64,000 nt of DNA, taken from the NCBI GenBank assembly GCA_965247615.1, contig OZ252022.1, forward strand, positions 2,852,001 through 2,916,000. The letters are read 5' to 3'. The notes beneath the pieces were generated by a model that was not told the origin of the DNA, searched no databases, and saw only the letters and a program-made list of their open reading frames with translations. Positions 33,657 through 41,764 of this stretch are shown here, piece by piece. The DNA is from G965197715 sp965247615. GTDB lineage: Bacteria > Chloroflexota > Dehalococcoidia > Lucifugimonadales > UBA1127. How positions within the stretch are numbered: position 1 is the first letter of the stretch; each line of letters opens with the position of its first letter. Made by a program: the position numbers and the translations under genes.

Positions 33657-34613
33657 GTGGAGCTTGACCAGCCAAACGCCAATTCAGCGGCCGGTGCGGT
33701 CCGGCGGCGCAGGCTGGGGCTGTTGGTCCCCCTGGTCCTCTCGCTAAGGCCGTGGCAATGGATGAAGAACGGGGTGGTCCTGCTGCCCCTGGTGTTCAGC
33801 GTGAACACGGTGTGGCGGCCGGGCGACGCCGCCCACGCCGCGGGGCTGTTCCAGACTGCCCTGGCGGGGTTCGCGGTGTTCTGCCTGGTTTCGGGCGCGG
33901 TCTACCTGGTCAACGACGTTGCGGACCGGGAGGGGGACCGGGCCCACGCCAGGAGGTCACGCCGGCCGGTGGCGTCGGGGGCGCTGCCGGCGCGGGCGGC
34001 GCTCATCGCCGCGGCGCTCCTCATGGCTGCCGGTGGGGCATGGAGCGTGCTGCTTGACGCCGCTTTCGCCCTGAACATCGCCGTGTACGCCGCCCTGAAC
34101 CTTGGCTACTCCCTGGGGCTGAAGCGGGTGGTCCTGCTGGACGTGATGATCGTAGCCGGCGGGTACGTGCTGCGGATGGTGTCAGGATCTGTGCTGCTCG
34201 GCGTGCCCACGTCTCCGTGGCTGTACATGACGCTTGGGCTGGGCGCGCTGTTCATGGTGCTGGGGAAACGGGAGAGCGAGACGCTCCTGGCGGGCGAGGG
34301 CGCGGCCCGGCAGCGGGCGGTGCTGGGCAGCTACTCCTCTGACCTGCTCCGGCTGCTGCTGGGGATCACGGCCACGGGCACCCTGCTGGCCTATGGGCTC
34401 TACATCTTCACGTCTGAGACCATGCCGGCCAACCAGAGCATGTTCCTGACCCTGCCCCTGGTGATCTTTGGCCTGTTCCGCTACCTCTATCTCATCGAGG
34501 TGGAGGAGGGTGCGGAGAGTCCGGAGCTCATCATCCTGAAGGACCGGCCCATGGTTCTTGCAATCCTGTCGTGGGCGATTGCGGGGGTCGTGATCCTGCT
34601 GCTCGACCGCTGA
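33657..34613 (+). CDS. UbiA family prenyltransferase, decaprenyl-phosphate phosphoribosyltransferase-like
   Basis: A 318-residue membrane enzyme with about eight or nine helices. It opens with SLRPWQWMKNGVVLLPLVFS, the signature of decaprenyl-phosphate 5-phosphoribosyltransferases. The first Asp-rich motif is YLVNDVADREGDRAHARRSRRPV and the second region is LGLKRVVLLDVMIVAGGYVLR. Mycobacterial relatives make decaprenyl-phosphoryl ribose for arabinan. In this organism a polyprenyl-linked pentose for cell-surface glycans is plausible. GTG 33657 follows CGAGGGCTGA. The 277 bp upstream hold nothing firm. Confidence 0.88.
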   Translation: MELDQPNANSAAGAVRRRRLGLLVPLVLSLRPWQWMKNGVVLLPLVFSVNTVWRPGDAAHAAGLFQTALAGFAVFCLVSGAVYLVNDVADREGDRAHARRSRRPVASGALPARAALIAAALLMAAGGAWSVLLDAAFALNIAVYAALNLGYSLGLKRVVLLDVMIVAGGYVLRMVSGSVLLGVPTSPWLYMTLGLGALFMVLGKRESETLLAGEGAARQRAVLGSYSSDLLRLLLGITATGTLLAYGLYIFTSETMPANQSMFLTLPLVIFGLFRYLYLIEVEEGAESPELIILKDRPMVLAILSWAIAGVVILLLDR

Positions 34614-34630
34614 GGCCCCACGCCACGCCC

Positions 34631-34679
34631 GTCGCGACCCCGCAACGCTCACCTACATGGCCGTCGCGCCAGCGACCCG
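34631..34679 (+). repeat. GTCGC-type dispersed repeat, copy 3
   Basis: GTCGCGACCCCGCAAC, a pyrimidine-rich spacer, then GGCCGTCGCGCCAGCGACCC, very like 29606-29655 and the minus strand of 5608-5655. It fills the gap between two convergent genes and can fold on itself, so it may serve as a terminator. Confidence 0.7.
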
Positions 34680-34680
34680 C

Positions 34681-35415
34681 CTACGCGGGGTCGGCGGTCA
34701 GCTGGAGCTCGAAGAGGCTGCCGTGGCCCGGCACGGACTCGGCAACGCCGATGGTCTGCAGTCCCCACCAGACCATGGCCTGGGTGCTGGTGACGACGGG
34801 GATGCCCGTGTCCTCCTCTATAGCCCCGATACTGGATGCCACGGGAAAGCGCGCGCAGGGGATATAGAAGGCGTCGGCGTCCGGGGCCTCGCCGGCGAGA
34901 CTTCGGGCGAGCTCGTAGGGGGCATCGAAGGGCAGGCGGGCGATCTGCGCGGCGCTCTCGATGCCGAGGCCCCTCATGGCCGCGACCTCGTAGCCGCGGG
35001 CCTCCAGGTAGCCCTTGAGGATCTGGTTGCGCTCGTCAACGTAGGGGGTGGCCACGATGATGCGCTTGGCGCCAAGGCTGTCCAGCCCGGAGAGCATGGC
35101 GCCGGTGGTGCTGGCCGCGGGGACGCCTGCGATGCTCCTGGTCCGCTCGACCACGCCTTCGTCGGAGCCAATGGCGGCGACGACGGGCCCGCCGCCGACG
35201 ATGATGCAGTCGGCCTGCCCTTCCACCATGTGGCCGACGGCCTCATCGAGCTTTTCGATGGCGCGGTCGAAGTCCTCTTGGCGCAGCCGCTGGATGTAGA
35301 GGGACGAGTAGACCATCATGATGCCGTCGGGCAGCATGCTTTGGACCTCGTTGAGGATCATGTCCAGGGGGATGGACGGGCAGACGTGACCGATGCTTCC
35401 CCGCTCTCCGTACAT
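34681..35415 (-). CDS. Asp/Glu racemase superfamily protein (maleate isomerase / arylmalonate decarboxylase type)
   Basis: A 244-residue protein. RGSIGHVCPSIPLDMI is the usual opening, the middle is ADCIIVGGGPVVAAIGSDEG, and the second catalytic segment DAFYIPCARFPVASSIGAIE is followed by GIPVVTSTQAMVWWGL. Racemases and maleate isomerase use two cysteines. Here the first position is Gly (GGGP) and only the second Cys remains, as in arylmalonate decarboxylases. The enzyme may decarboxylate or isomerise a small diacid. ATG 35415 has GGAAGGAG upstream; the longer open frame runs into noncoding sequence. It converges on the prenyltransferase gene. Confidence 0.82.
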   Translation of the reverse strand: MYGERGSIGHVCPSIPLDMILNEVQSMLPDGIMMVYSSLYIQRLRQEDFDRAIEKLDEAVGHMVEGQADCIIVGGGPVVAAIGSDEGVVERTRSIAGVPAASTTGAMLSGLDSLGAKRIIVATPYVDERNQILKGYLEARGYEVAAMRGLGIESAAQIARLPFDAPYELARSLAGEAPDADAFYIPCARFPVASSIGAIEEDTGIPVVTSTQAMVWWGLQTIGVAESVPGHGSLFELQLTADPA

Positions 35416-35639
35416 GGCGCACTCCTTCCGGCGGGGCTGGGACCCCATAATTTGCTGACTGCGGGGAGTGTACTGCGGGTGCGCCGGCGGCACAACCGAG
35501 GGGCGCGGGGCGAGCCGGCGGCAAGTATGGTAGGGTGTAGCGGCGGCGGCGCGAGGGTGCCGTCGAAGGGTCTTCGACAAGCACGGCGCGCGGCAATGGA
35601 GGGGACCGGGAGGCGGGCCGTTCCTGGTTGATGGCAACG

Positions 35640-37136
35640 ATGAAGGATAGGAAGCGACGGATGGTCAGCGCCAAGGCTGTGCGGCTGCTCTTGGCCCCTG
35701 CTTTGGCCCTTGTCCTGGCGGCCTGCGGAGGCGACGCCCAGCCCTCGGGGCCGGAAGGGCCTGCGCCGGACCCGGTGCTGGAGCGCCTGGAAGCGCTGGA
35801 GCAGCGGATAGATAGGCTGGAGGAGCAGTTGGGCGGGGTGGAGCGCCGGCTGGGAGGGTCGCCGGAGCAGGCCCGCAGCGCAGCGCCGGGGCCGACGCCG
35901 GGCCGGGTGAGCGCCCCGGGCGCCGCGCCGGGGCCGGCGGTGGACCGCATCGCCTACGTGGGGGGAGACGGCAACGTCTACACGGTGCAGCCCAACGGGG
36001 ACGATCGCGCCCAGCACACGGGCGCCGGGGGGAATCTGGACAGCGGGCCGGGGAACCAGCTCGCCTTCTGGCCCACGTGGTCCCCGGACGGCCGGAGCCT
36101 GGCCTATTCAGTGGCGCGGCGGGCCGTCGAGGGGACCGGGCTCTCCATCGCCCTGATGACCGTCGAGCTCTCGACGGGCGAGAAGCAGGAGCTCTACAGC
36201 AATCCGCGGGTGCCGGTGCCGATCATCGCCGATGGGACGCCGCACTACATGAGCTGGTCGCCGGACAGCAACCGCCTGGCGTTCCTCGCGATGGAGGCGG
36301 ACGGGATGGCGCTGCGGGTGGGGAGCCTGGATGCTCCGGGCGAGACGCGGCGGCTGGCGCTGGGCGCGCCGCTGTATCACGCGTGGTCGGCGGACAGCAG
36401 CCGGCTGCTGCTTCACGCCGGGGCGCAGCTGTCGCTGGTGCGCAGCCCGGCGTTCCAGGACTTCCTTGCGCTGTCCAATGAGGGGTCGCTGGCCTTTAGG
36501 GCCCCGGCGTGGTCTCCGGACGGCCTTCGCGTCCTGAGCGTCTCGGAGGGGCCCTCAGGCAGGAACACGCTGGTCTCCAGCAACCCGGAAGGTGACCGGG
36601 CGCAGGCTCTGGCGACGGTGGGGGGCCAGGTGGCCTTCCTATGGTCACCGACGGGAGAGCACATCGCCTTCGCGGACGCGCCGACGCCGGGGCAGCCGTT
36701 CTTCACGCGGCTGAACGTCACGACGCCCGGCGGCGATGAGGCCGCGGCTCTGGAGGGAGAGGCCATCCTGGCATTCTTCTGGTCGCCCGACGGGCAGCGC
36801 ATCGCCTACGTCGCCCTGTCGCAGGAGAGGCGCCCGTCGATGTCCTGGCGGGTGGTGGACATCGCGGATGGAGAGCCGCGTACGCTGGTGGACTTCGTCC
36901 CCGGAGAACTGTTCAAGGTGCTGCTCGCCTACTTCGACCAGTACGCCTACTCCCACTCCCTCTGGTCGCCGGACAGCACCCGTATCCTGTTCGTGGGCTC
37001 CGTTCCGGAGGGCGCGAAGGGGTCCGCGGGGGCCGACGCAGCGGAAGAGGAGACCATCTACACGTTGAACGTGGTCGGCGAGCCTGTGCTGGTGCCCGTG
37101 GCCCAGGGCCGCATCGCCGCGTGGTCCTGGAGCTGA
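35640..37136 (+). CDS. Lipoprotein with TolB-like beta-propeller repeats
   Basis: About 498 residues. A basic start (MKDRKRRM), a hydrophobic stretch and the lipobox VLAACGG mark a lipoprotein anchored outside the membrane. A coiled-coil-like Leu/Glu segment (LERLEALEQRIDRLEEQL) follows, then a Gly/Pro/Ala linker, then a propeller of PD40 repeats, each with the motif W-SPDG/SPDS near residues 140, 205, 250, 295, 345, 390 and 450. It should bind or sense something at the cell surface. The start could also be ATG 35631 or 35661. The gene is alone and divergent from the racemase gene. Confidence 0.8.
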   Translation: MKDRKRRMVSAKAVRLLLAPALALVLAACGGDAQPSGPEGPAPDPVLERLEALEQRIDRLEEQLGGVERRLGGSPEQARSAAPGPTPGRVSAPGAAPGPAVDRIAYVGGDGNVYTVQPNGDDRAQHTGAGGNLDSGPGNQLAFWPTWSPDGRSLAYSVARRAVEGTGLSIALMTVELSTGEKQELYSNPRVPVPIIADGTPHYMSWSPDSNRLAFLAMEADGMALRVGSLDAPGETRRLALGAPLYHAWSADSSRLLLHAGAQLSLVRSPAFQDFLALSNEGSLAFRAPAWSPDGLRVLSVSEGPSGRNTLVSSNPEGDRAQALATVGGQVAFLWSPTGEHIAFADAPTPGQPFFTRLNVTTPGGDEAAALEGEAILAFFWSPDGQRIAYVALSQERRPSMSWRVVDIADGEPRTLVDFVPGELFKVLLAYFDQYAYSHSLWSPDSTRILFVGSVPEGAKGSAGADAAEEETIYTLNVVGEPVLVPVAQGRIAAWSWS

Positions 37137-37216
37137 CGGCCGGGGACTTCGCGGGAGACGGCCGCCACGCAGGCCGAGTCATAGACAGGAGCTTGGACTG
37201 AGGAAAGGACCATACG

Positions 37217-38182
37217 ATGCGAGCAATGCGCGTGCACGAGACCGGCGGCCCCGAGGTGATGCTGTACGAGGACGTGGCGGACCTTGAACCCGGCCCGACG
37301 GAGGCGGTGGTTGGTGTGGAGGCCATTGGAGTCAACTTCATCGACATCTACCAGCGCCTGGGCATGTACCCGCTGCAGCTTCCTTTCACGCCCGGCTCCG
37401 AGGCCGCGGGGCGGGTGATCTCGGTGGGGTCCGAGGTGACGGGGCTGGCCGCGGGCGACCTGGTGGCATACTGCATGGTGGTGGGCGCGTACGCGCAGCA
37501 GGCGATTGTGCCGGCGCACCGCCTGGTCAAGCTGCCCCAGGGCATGGACGCCCAGACGGGGGCGGCGGTGATGCTCCAGGGGATGACGGCCCACTACCTG
37601 GTCTACACCACGTACCCCGTCCAGGCCGGGGATGACATTCTGGTGCACGCCGGCGCGGGGGGCGTGGGCCTATTGCTGATCCAGATGGCGAAGCGGCTGG
37701 GCGCGCGGGTGCTGACGACGGTTTCCACGGAGGAGAAGGCGAAGCTGGCCCGGGACGTGGGGGCCGACGTGACTATCCGGTACACGGAGGAGGACTTCGA
37801 AGACCGCGTCAAGGAGGCCACGGACGGGAAGGGAGTGCCGGTGGTGTACGACTCGGTGGGCAAGACCACCTTCGACAAGAGCATGAACTGCCTGTCGCCT
37901 AGAGGCTACCTGGTGCTGTTTGGCCAGTCCAGCGGCTTTGTGGAGCCCATGGCGCCCAACGATCTGGCCAGGGGATCGTACTTCCTCACGCGGCCCGGTC
38001 TTGGGCACCACACACGCACCCGGGAGGAGCTGCTGTGGCGGGCCAACGACGTGCTGGGGTGGATCGAGTCGGGCGAGGTGAAGCTGCACATCGGCGGCGC
38101 GTACGCGCTGACCGAGGCGGCGGAGGCGCACCGCGCGCTGGCCAGCCGGCAGACGACGGGCAAGCTGGTGCTCCTGCCGTAG
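37217..38182 (+). CDS. Zinc-free quinone oxidoreductase (QOR/crotonyl-CoA reductase family)
   Basis: A 321-residue medium-chain dehydrogenase/reductase. The family signature is GVNFIDIYQRLGMYP then LPFTPGSEAAGRV; the NADPH fold is VHAGAGGVGLLLIQMAKRLGARV. The Cys and His that would hold zinc in alcohol dehydrogenases are missing. It reduces quinones or enones with NADPH and helps against reactive carbonyls. ATG 37217 is preceded by GGAAAGGA. It reads in the same direction as the aldolase-like and DUF1802 genes, with gaps of about 140 and 20 bp. Confidence 0.92.
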   Translation: MRAMRVHETGGPEVMLYEDVADLEPGPTEAVVGVEAIGVNFIDIYQRLGMYPLQLPFTPGSEAAGRVISVGSEVTGLAAGDLVAYCMVVGAYAQQAIVPAHRLVKLPQGMDAQTGAAVMLQGMTAHYLVYTTYPVQAGDDILVHAGAGGVGLLLIQMAKRLGARVLTTVSTEEKAKLARDVGADVTIRYTEEDFEDRVKEATDGKGVPVVYDSVGKTTFDKSMNCLSPRGYLVLFGQSSGFVEPMAPNDLARGSYFLTRPGLGHHTRTREELLWRANDVLGWIESGEVKLHIGGAYALTEAAEAHRALASRQTTGKLVLLP

Positions 38183-38323
38183 GCGAGGAGCCCCGGCTTG
38201 CGGTAGCTTGCCGGCAGGGACATAATTGCGTCACGTACCTGGGGCGGACGGACCGGGAAGCACACGGCCAGGGAACGCCGCGCTCCCCTGAAGTGCGGGC
38301 GCCCCGGGGGAAGGAGAGGACCC

Positions 38324-39031
38324 ATGGCCTCACACGAGGTGGAATCCTGCAAGCGGGAGCTCATCGACGGGGCTGAAGCGCTCGTCAAGTCGGGGATCAT
38401 GACCCGCAGCAATCACGGCAACATCAGCGCGCTGGTGCCGGGCACGCAGACCTTCGTGCTCACCGCCGGCGGCGGGCTGGCGGACATGCGGCGCGAGAAG
38501 ATCGCCCTCTTCGATCTCACCGGCAGCCTGCTCGAGGGAACGGTGGAGCCGGTGGGGGCGGAGATCGTGCAGATGCACGCGATTGTGTACCGGCTTCGTT
38601 CCGAGGCCAGGTCGGTGCTGCACACGCACTCGCCGTGGGCGACGGGATTCGCGGTGGCCGGCCTGCCGATTCCCCTGGCCTACGAGGCCCTCGTCCGATC
38701 CCAGATGACGGACGGCGTACTCGTGGCGCCCTACGGGCCCCGCGGCTCTCAGCAGTCCGTGGACAACATCGCCCAGGTGCTCAGAGGGAGCGAGCAGAGC
38801 CGCGGGCTGCTGCTGGCGAACCACGGCGTGCTCGCCTTCGGCGACAGCGTGGCCACCGCCATACGGGCGAACATGGTCATCGAGGAGGCGGCGGAGATCA
38901 CGGCCAAGGCGTACTCGCTGGGCGGGCCCAAGCCCATCCCGCCGGAGATGGTGGCGGCGACGCGGCAGCGGCAGGCAGCCTTCGCCGCCGCGGGCTCCAC
39001 GTCGACGGGGAGCGAGCGCGGCGGCGGATAG
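38324..39031 (+). CDS. Class II aldolase/adducin family protein
   Basis: A 235-residue zinc-dependent aldolase fold as in L-fuculose- and L-ribulose-phosphate enzymes. NHGNISALVPGTQTFVLTAGG binds phosphate, the catalytic acid should be Glu in PVGAEIVQMH, the zinc ligands are His in VLHTHSPWATGFA, and the third His is in LLLANHGVLAFG. It splits a sugar phosphate or related hydroxy-acid; the substrate cannot be told. ATG 38324 follows GGAAGGAGAGG. The Ser/Gly tail is variable. Confidence 0.9.
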   Translation: MASHEVESCKRELIDGAEALVKSGIMTRSNHGNISALVPGTQTFVLTAGGGLADMRREKIALFDLTGSLLEGTVEPVGAEIVQMHAIVYRLRSEARSVLHTHSPWATGFAVAGLPIPLAYEALVRSQMTDGVLVAPYGPRGSQQSVDNIAQVLRGSEQSRGLLLANHGVLAFGDSVATAIRANMVIEEAAEITAKAYSLGGPKPIPPEMVAATRQRQAAFAAAGSTSTGSERGGG

Positions 39032-39049
39032 CGCAGCATGGAGGACGGC

Positions 39050-39649
39050 ATGACAACGGCGACTGGGGACACCTGCGGGGTTGCGCTGAAGGAGTGGGCG
39101 GCTGCGACCCGGGTCCTGGACTCGGGGGCGTCCATTGTGCTGATCCGCAAGGGAGGCATTCGGGAGCCGGGGAGGGCATTCCGGGTCCGGGAAGAGAGCT
39201 TCCTGTTCTATCCTTCCTACGAGCACCAGCGCGAGGAGCTGCTGCGGCCCGAGTTCCACGGGGACCTTGCGGCGACGCTGCCGGAGGCGCCTCCGGCGGA
39301 GACGGTCACCTTCCAACACTGGGCGCGAGTGCACCAGGTCCTGGAGGTCATGGACCCGTCTGACCTGGAGCTGCTGTCGCCGCACCACATCTGGAGCTCG
39401 GCGTACGCGCAGAAGCGGCTGCACTGGAAGCCGCGGCAGGCGCTGGCGGTGATGCTGGTGCGGGTGTACCGGCTCGATCGGGCGCACACGCTGCCGGTCC
39501 TGCCGCGGTACGTTGGCTGCACGTCGTGGGTTGACCTGGAGCAGGAGGTCCCGCTGGGGCGGCTGGAGCCGGTCCTGTCCGACGAGGCATTCCTCGAGAA
39601 GGCCACGGCTGTCAGAGACGCCCTGGAACACCTGCCGGCCCGCGTGTAG
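39050..39649 (+). CDS. DUF1802 family protein
   Basis: About 199 residues. The family pattern is visible in CGVALKEWAAATRVLDSG, the repeated LIRKGGI-REPGRAF segment, FLFYPSYEHQ, and VRVYRLDRAHTLPVLPRYVGCTSWV. DUF1802 has no known activity; members occur in cyanobacteria, Firmicutes and Chloroflexota. The start may be ATG 39038 or ATG 39050; the second has GGAGGA five bases upstream and is preferred. It begins just after the aldolase gene, likely in one transcript. Confidence 0.8.
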   Translation: MTTATGDTCGVALKEWAAATRVLDSGASIVLIRKGGIREPGRAFRVREESFLFYPSYEHQREELLRPEFHGDLAATLPEAPPAETVTFQHWARVHQVLEVMDPSDLELLSPHHIWSSAYAQKRLHWKPRQALAVMLVRVYRLDRAHTLPVLPRYVGCTSWVDLEQEVPLGRLEPVLSDEAFLEKATAVRDALEHLPARV

Positions 39650-39680
39650 ACCCGGCACGGTGGGTCTCGGTCTCAGGTGG

Positions 39681-39686
39681 TATACT
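39681..39686 (+). promoter_or_regulatory. -10 box for the cysteine-dioxygenase-like gene
   Basis: TATACT (context GGTGGTATACTCCGCC) lies 31 bp before the ATG at 39717, with an AGAGAGGGAGA ribosome site between. A clear -35 is not seen. Confidence 0.45.
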
Positions 39687-39716
39687 CCGCCTGTCATTTC
39701 ACAGAGAGGGAGAGCG

Positions 39717-40268
39717 ATGCAGACCGCTGTGTACACCATCGACCAGTTCGTCGTCGACGCGAAGGAGGTACGCCGCCGGGGGCTGGACGACCTCGCGACG
39801 GTGGAGGCGCTGACGCCGCTCCTGGATCGTGTGGTGTCGCAGCCCGACTGCCTGACCAGCCTGGGCCACGGCGCCAGCCCGGACCGGGGCATTGTGGTGT
39901 ATGCGGACGAGGAGCTCACGATCCGGGCCGTGGTCTGGCAGCCCAGGGAGACGACGCCCATCCACAACCACAACGGCTGGGCCCTCATCGGCGTGGTGGA
40001 GGGCAACGAGCGGAACACGAACTACCGGCGGCTGGATGACGGTACGCGCCCCTGGCACGCGCAGATCGAGGAGGCGGGGACCGTCGAAATCCTGCCCGGG
40101 CGCAGCTCCTACATCCTGCCGCCCCACGACATCCACGCCGTGAACATCCCCGACGTGAAGACGGTGGCGGTGCACGTGTACGGGAACAACCTGGACCGCC
40201 AGTGGCGCTACGAGTTCGACGCGGAGAGCGGCGAGGTGCGGCCGTTCAAGGGCCGCACGTCTCGGTAG
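39717..40268 (+). CDS. Cupin protein of the cysteine dioxygenase family
   Basis: A 183-residue cupin. The first metal motif is TTPIHNHNGWALIGVVEG (H-x-H with the later Glu) and the second is LPPHDIHAVNI. These are the three-His iron site of type I thiol dioxygenases. Bacterial relatives oxidise cysteine or 3-mercaptopropionate with O2, which points to an aerobic lifestyle. ATG 39717 has AGAGAGGGAGAG before it. A strong terminator hairpin follows at 40296. The same DNA is open in another frame upstream, but without family character. Confidence 0.86.
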   Translation: MQTAVYTIDQFVVDAKEVRRRGLDDLATVEALTPLLDRVVSQPDCLTSLGHGASPDRGIVVYADEELTIRAVVWQPRETTPIHNHNGWALIGVVEGNERNTNYRRLDDGTRPWHAQIEEAGTVEILPGRSSYILPPHDIHAVNIPDVKTVAVHVYGNNLDRQWRYEFDAESGEVRPFKGRTSR

Positions 40269-40295
40269 AGCATCGAGGAAAGCTAGGGGAACGAG

Positions 40296-40330
40296 ACAGG
40301 GGCGGGCGGCTTCCCGCCCCTGTTTGCTTT
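40296..40330 (+). terminator. Rho-independent terminator
   Basis: A perfect 11-bp stem, ACAGGGGCGGG (40296-40306) with CCCGCCCCTGT (40313-40323), has loop CGGCTT and is followed by a T-rich stretch (GTTTGCTTTT). It sits after the cysteine-dioxygenase-like gene and before the end of the convergent Mrp gene. Confidence 0.9.
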
Positions 40331-40349
40331 TCGCGCTATGGTGCGGCGC

Positions 40350-41171
40350 TCAGGAGGCCTTGACGGTGCTGGCGAGGGCCTCGATGAGGCCCTTGGCAAG
40401 GGTTTCGTACTCTTGGCGCACGGGCTTGCTGGTGAGGACGGTGGGCTTGCTGGTGTCGCGGTAGTCGGGGAGCATGGTGAAGCGGGCCAGGAAGGGCAAG
40501 TTCAGCTCCCGGGCCAGGTCCTCGCCGGCGCCCTGCCCGAAGATCTTACCGGCAAAGTTCTCGGCGACACCGAACACGGGCATGTTCAGCTTCTTGACCA
40601 TGTTGATGGAGCGCTTGGCGTCCGTCCGGGAGAGCTCCTGGGGCGTGGTCACAATGACGAAGCCGTCCAGGGGGAGGGTCTGCATGATGGTCAGGGGCGC
40701 GTCTGAGGTGCCGGGGGGCAGGTCCGTGATGAGGTAGTCCAACTCACCCCACTTGGTCTGCTCCAGGAACTGGGTGATGGCGTTGTGGATCATGGGACCG
40801 CGCCAGATGATGGCTTCATCCGGGTCTTTCTGGAAGAAGCCCATGGAGAGGACCTTGACGCCCCAGGCCTCCGGGGGGAGGAACTCCCCGTCTTCGTACT
40901 CCGGGGGTTCGGTGGCGCCGATGGCCTGGACGACGTTGGGGCAGTCGACGTCGGCGTCAAAGATGCCGACGCGGTGGCCCTGCTGGGCCAGGGTGACGGC
41001 GAGGTTGACGGCGACAGTGGTCTTGCCCACGCCGCCCTTGCCGCTGTAGACGGCGACCTTGTGGCGAATGCCCTTGAAGTGCTGCGAGATGCGGCGGCGC
41101 TGCTCCCACTGGCGCTTGATGGCGTCCAAGCGGGCCTTCTCTTGGGGCGTGGGCTGCCGTGGTGTGGACAT
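40350..41171 (-). CDS. Mrp/NBP35-type P-loop ATPase lacking the CxxC motif
   Basis: A 273-residue Mrp-family protein, which normally carries iron-sulfur clusters to target enzymes. The deviant Walker A is YSGKGGVGKTTVAVNLA, followed by FDADVDCPN, DYLITDLPPGTSDAPLTIMQ and FVIVTTPQELSRTDAKR. In Mrp proteins the next segment is ENMSYFxCPHCG. Here it is AENFAGKIFGQGAGEDLA, about ten residues shorter, and the only Cys in the protein is in DVDCPN. The dimer-bridging cluster site is therefore gone. It may act only as a regulatory ATPase, or hold a cluster with a partner. The DUF59 protein upstream (41299) is the usual companion. Confidence 0.88.
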   Translation of the reverse strand: MSTPRQPTPQEKARLDAIKRQWEQRRRISQHFKGIRHKVAVYSGKGGVGKTTVAVNLAVTLAQQGHRVGIFDADVDCPNVVQAIGATEPPEYEDGEFLPPEAWGVKVLSMGFFQKDPDEAIIWRGPMIHNAITQFLEQTKWGELDYLITDLPPGTSDAPLTIMQTLPLDGFVIVTTPQELSRTDAKRSINMVKKLNMPVFGVAENFAGKIFGQGAGEDLARELNLPFLARFTMLPDYRDTSKPTVLTSKPVRQEYETLAKGLIEALASTVKAS

Positions 41172-41298
41172 GCGTGTTCCTCATGATTGCCGTGAATGAA
41201 CACGGAATTGCCTGGCGCTCCGCAAGCCAGGGGCATACCGCCCCAAGCGCGGTGGCCGGACGGGATCGGGAGCGGCGACGGTGCGGCGGGAGAGGGCG

Positions 41299-41616
41299 CT
41301 AGTCGAGGCCCAGGAGCCGCTTGCCTTCCTCGGTGACCAGGTCCGGTGACCAGGGCGGGTCGAAGACCATTTCGACTTCGACGTCCTCCACGCCCTCGAC
41401 CTCGGCGATGCGCCATTCGGCGCTGTTGGCGATGACGGGCCCCATGCCGCAGCCCGCGGCGGTGAGGGTCATCGTAATGTATACCTTGTTGCTCTCGTCG
41501 ATGTCGATGGCATAGATGAGGCCAAGGTCATAGACGTTGACGGGGATCTCCGGATCGAAGACCTCCCTGAGGGCTTCGACGATCTGGTCTAGCGTCACTT
41601 TTGGCGTGGTGGTCAT
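41299..41616 (-). CDS. DUF59/MIP18 family (SufT-like) protein
   Basis: A 105-residue protein of the iron-sulfur assembly family that includes SufT and PaaD. TLDQIVEALREVFDPEIPVN and VYDLGLIYAIDID are the defining segments; the conserved reactive Cys is in TLTAAGCGMGPVIA. The end is VEVEMVFDPPWSPDLVTEEG. It helps load clusters onto target proteins. Many Mrp proteins carry this domain fused at their N-terminus; here it is separate and lies 127 bp upstream on the same strand. Confidence 0.92.
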   Translation of the reverse strand: MTTTPKVTLDQIVEALREVFDPEIPVNVYDLGLIYAIDIDESNKVYITMTLTAAGCGMGPVIANSAEWRIAEVEGVEDVEVEMVFDPPWSPDLVTEEGKRLLGLD

Positions 41617-41764
41617 CTGTCTCTCCCTCTCGCCCGCTCGTGGGGAATGTCGCCATTCTACGTAGCGGGCCCATGTCTGTCAATGTTGAGCGGATTGGTC
41701 AACTTTGGCGGCAGGGCGGGGCCGCGGCCTTACCGCCCGCGGGGTCCATGCCCGTTCGCCGGGG

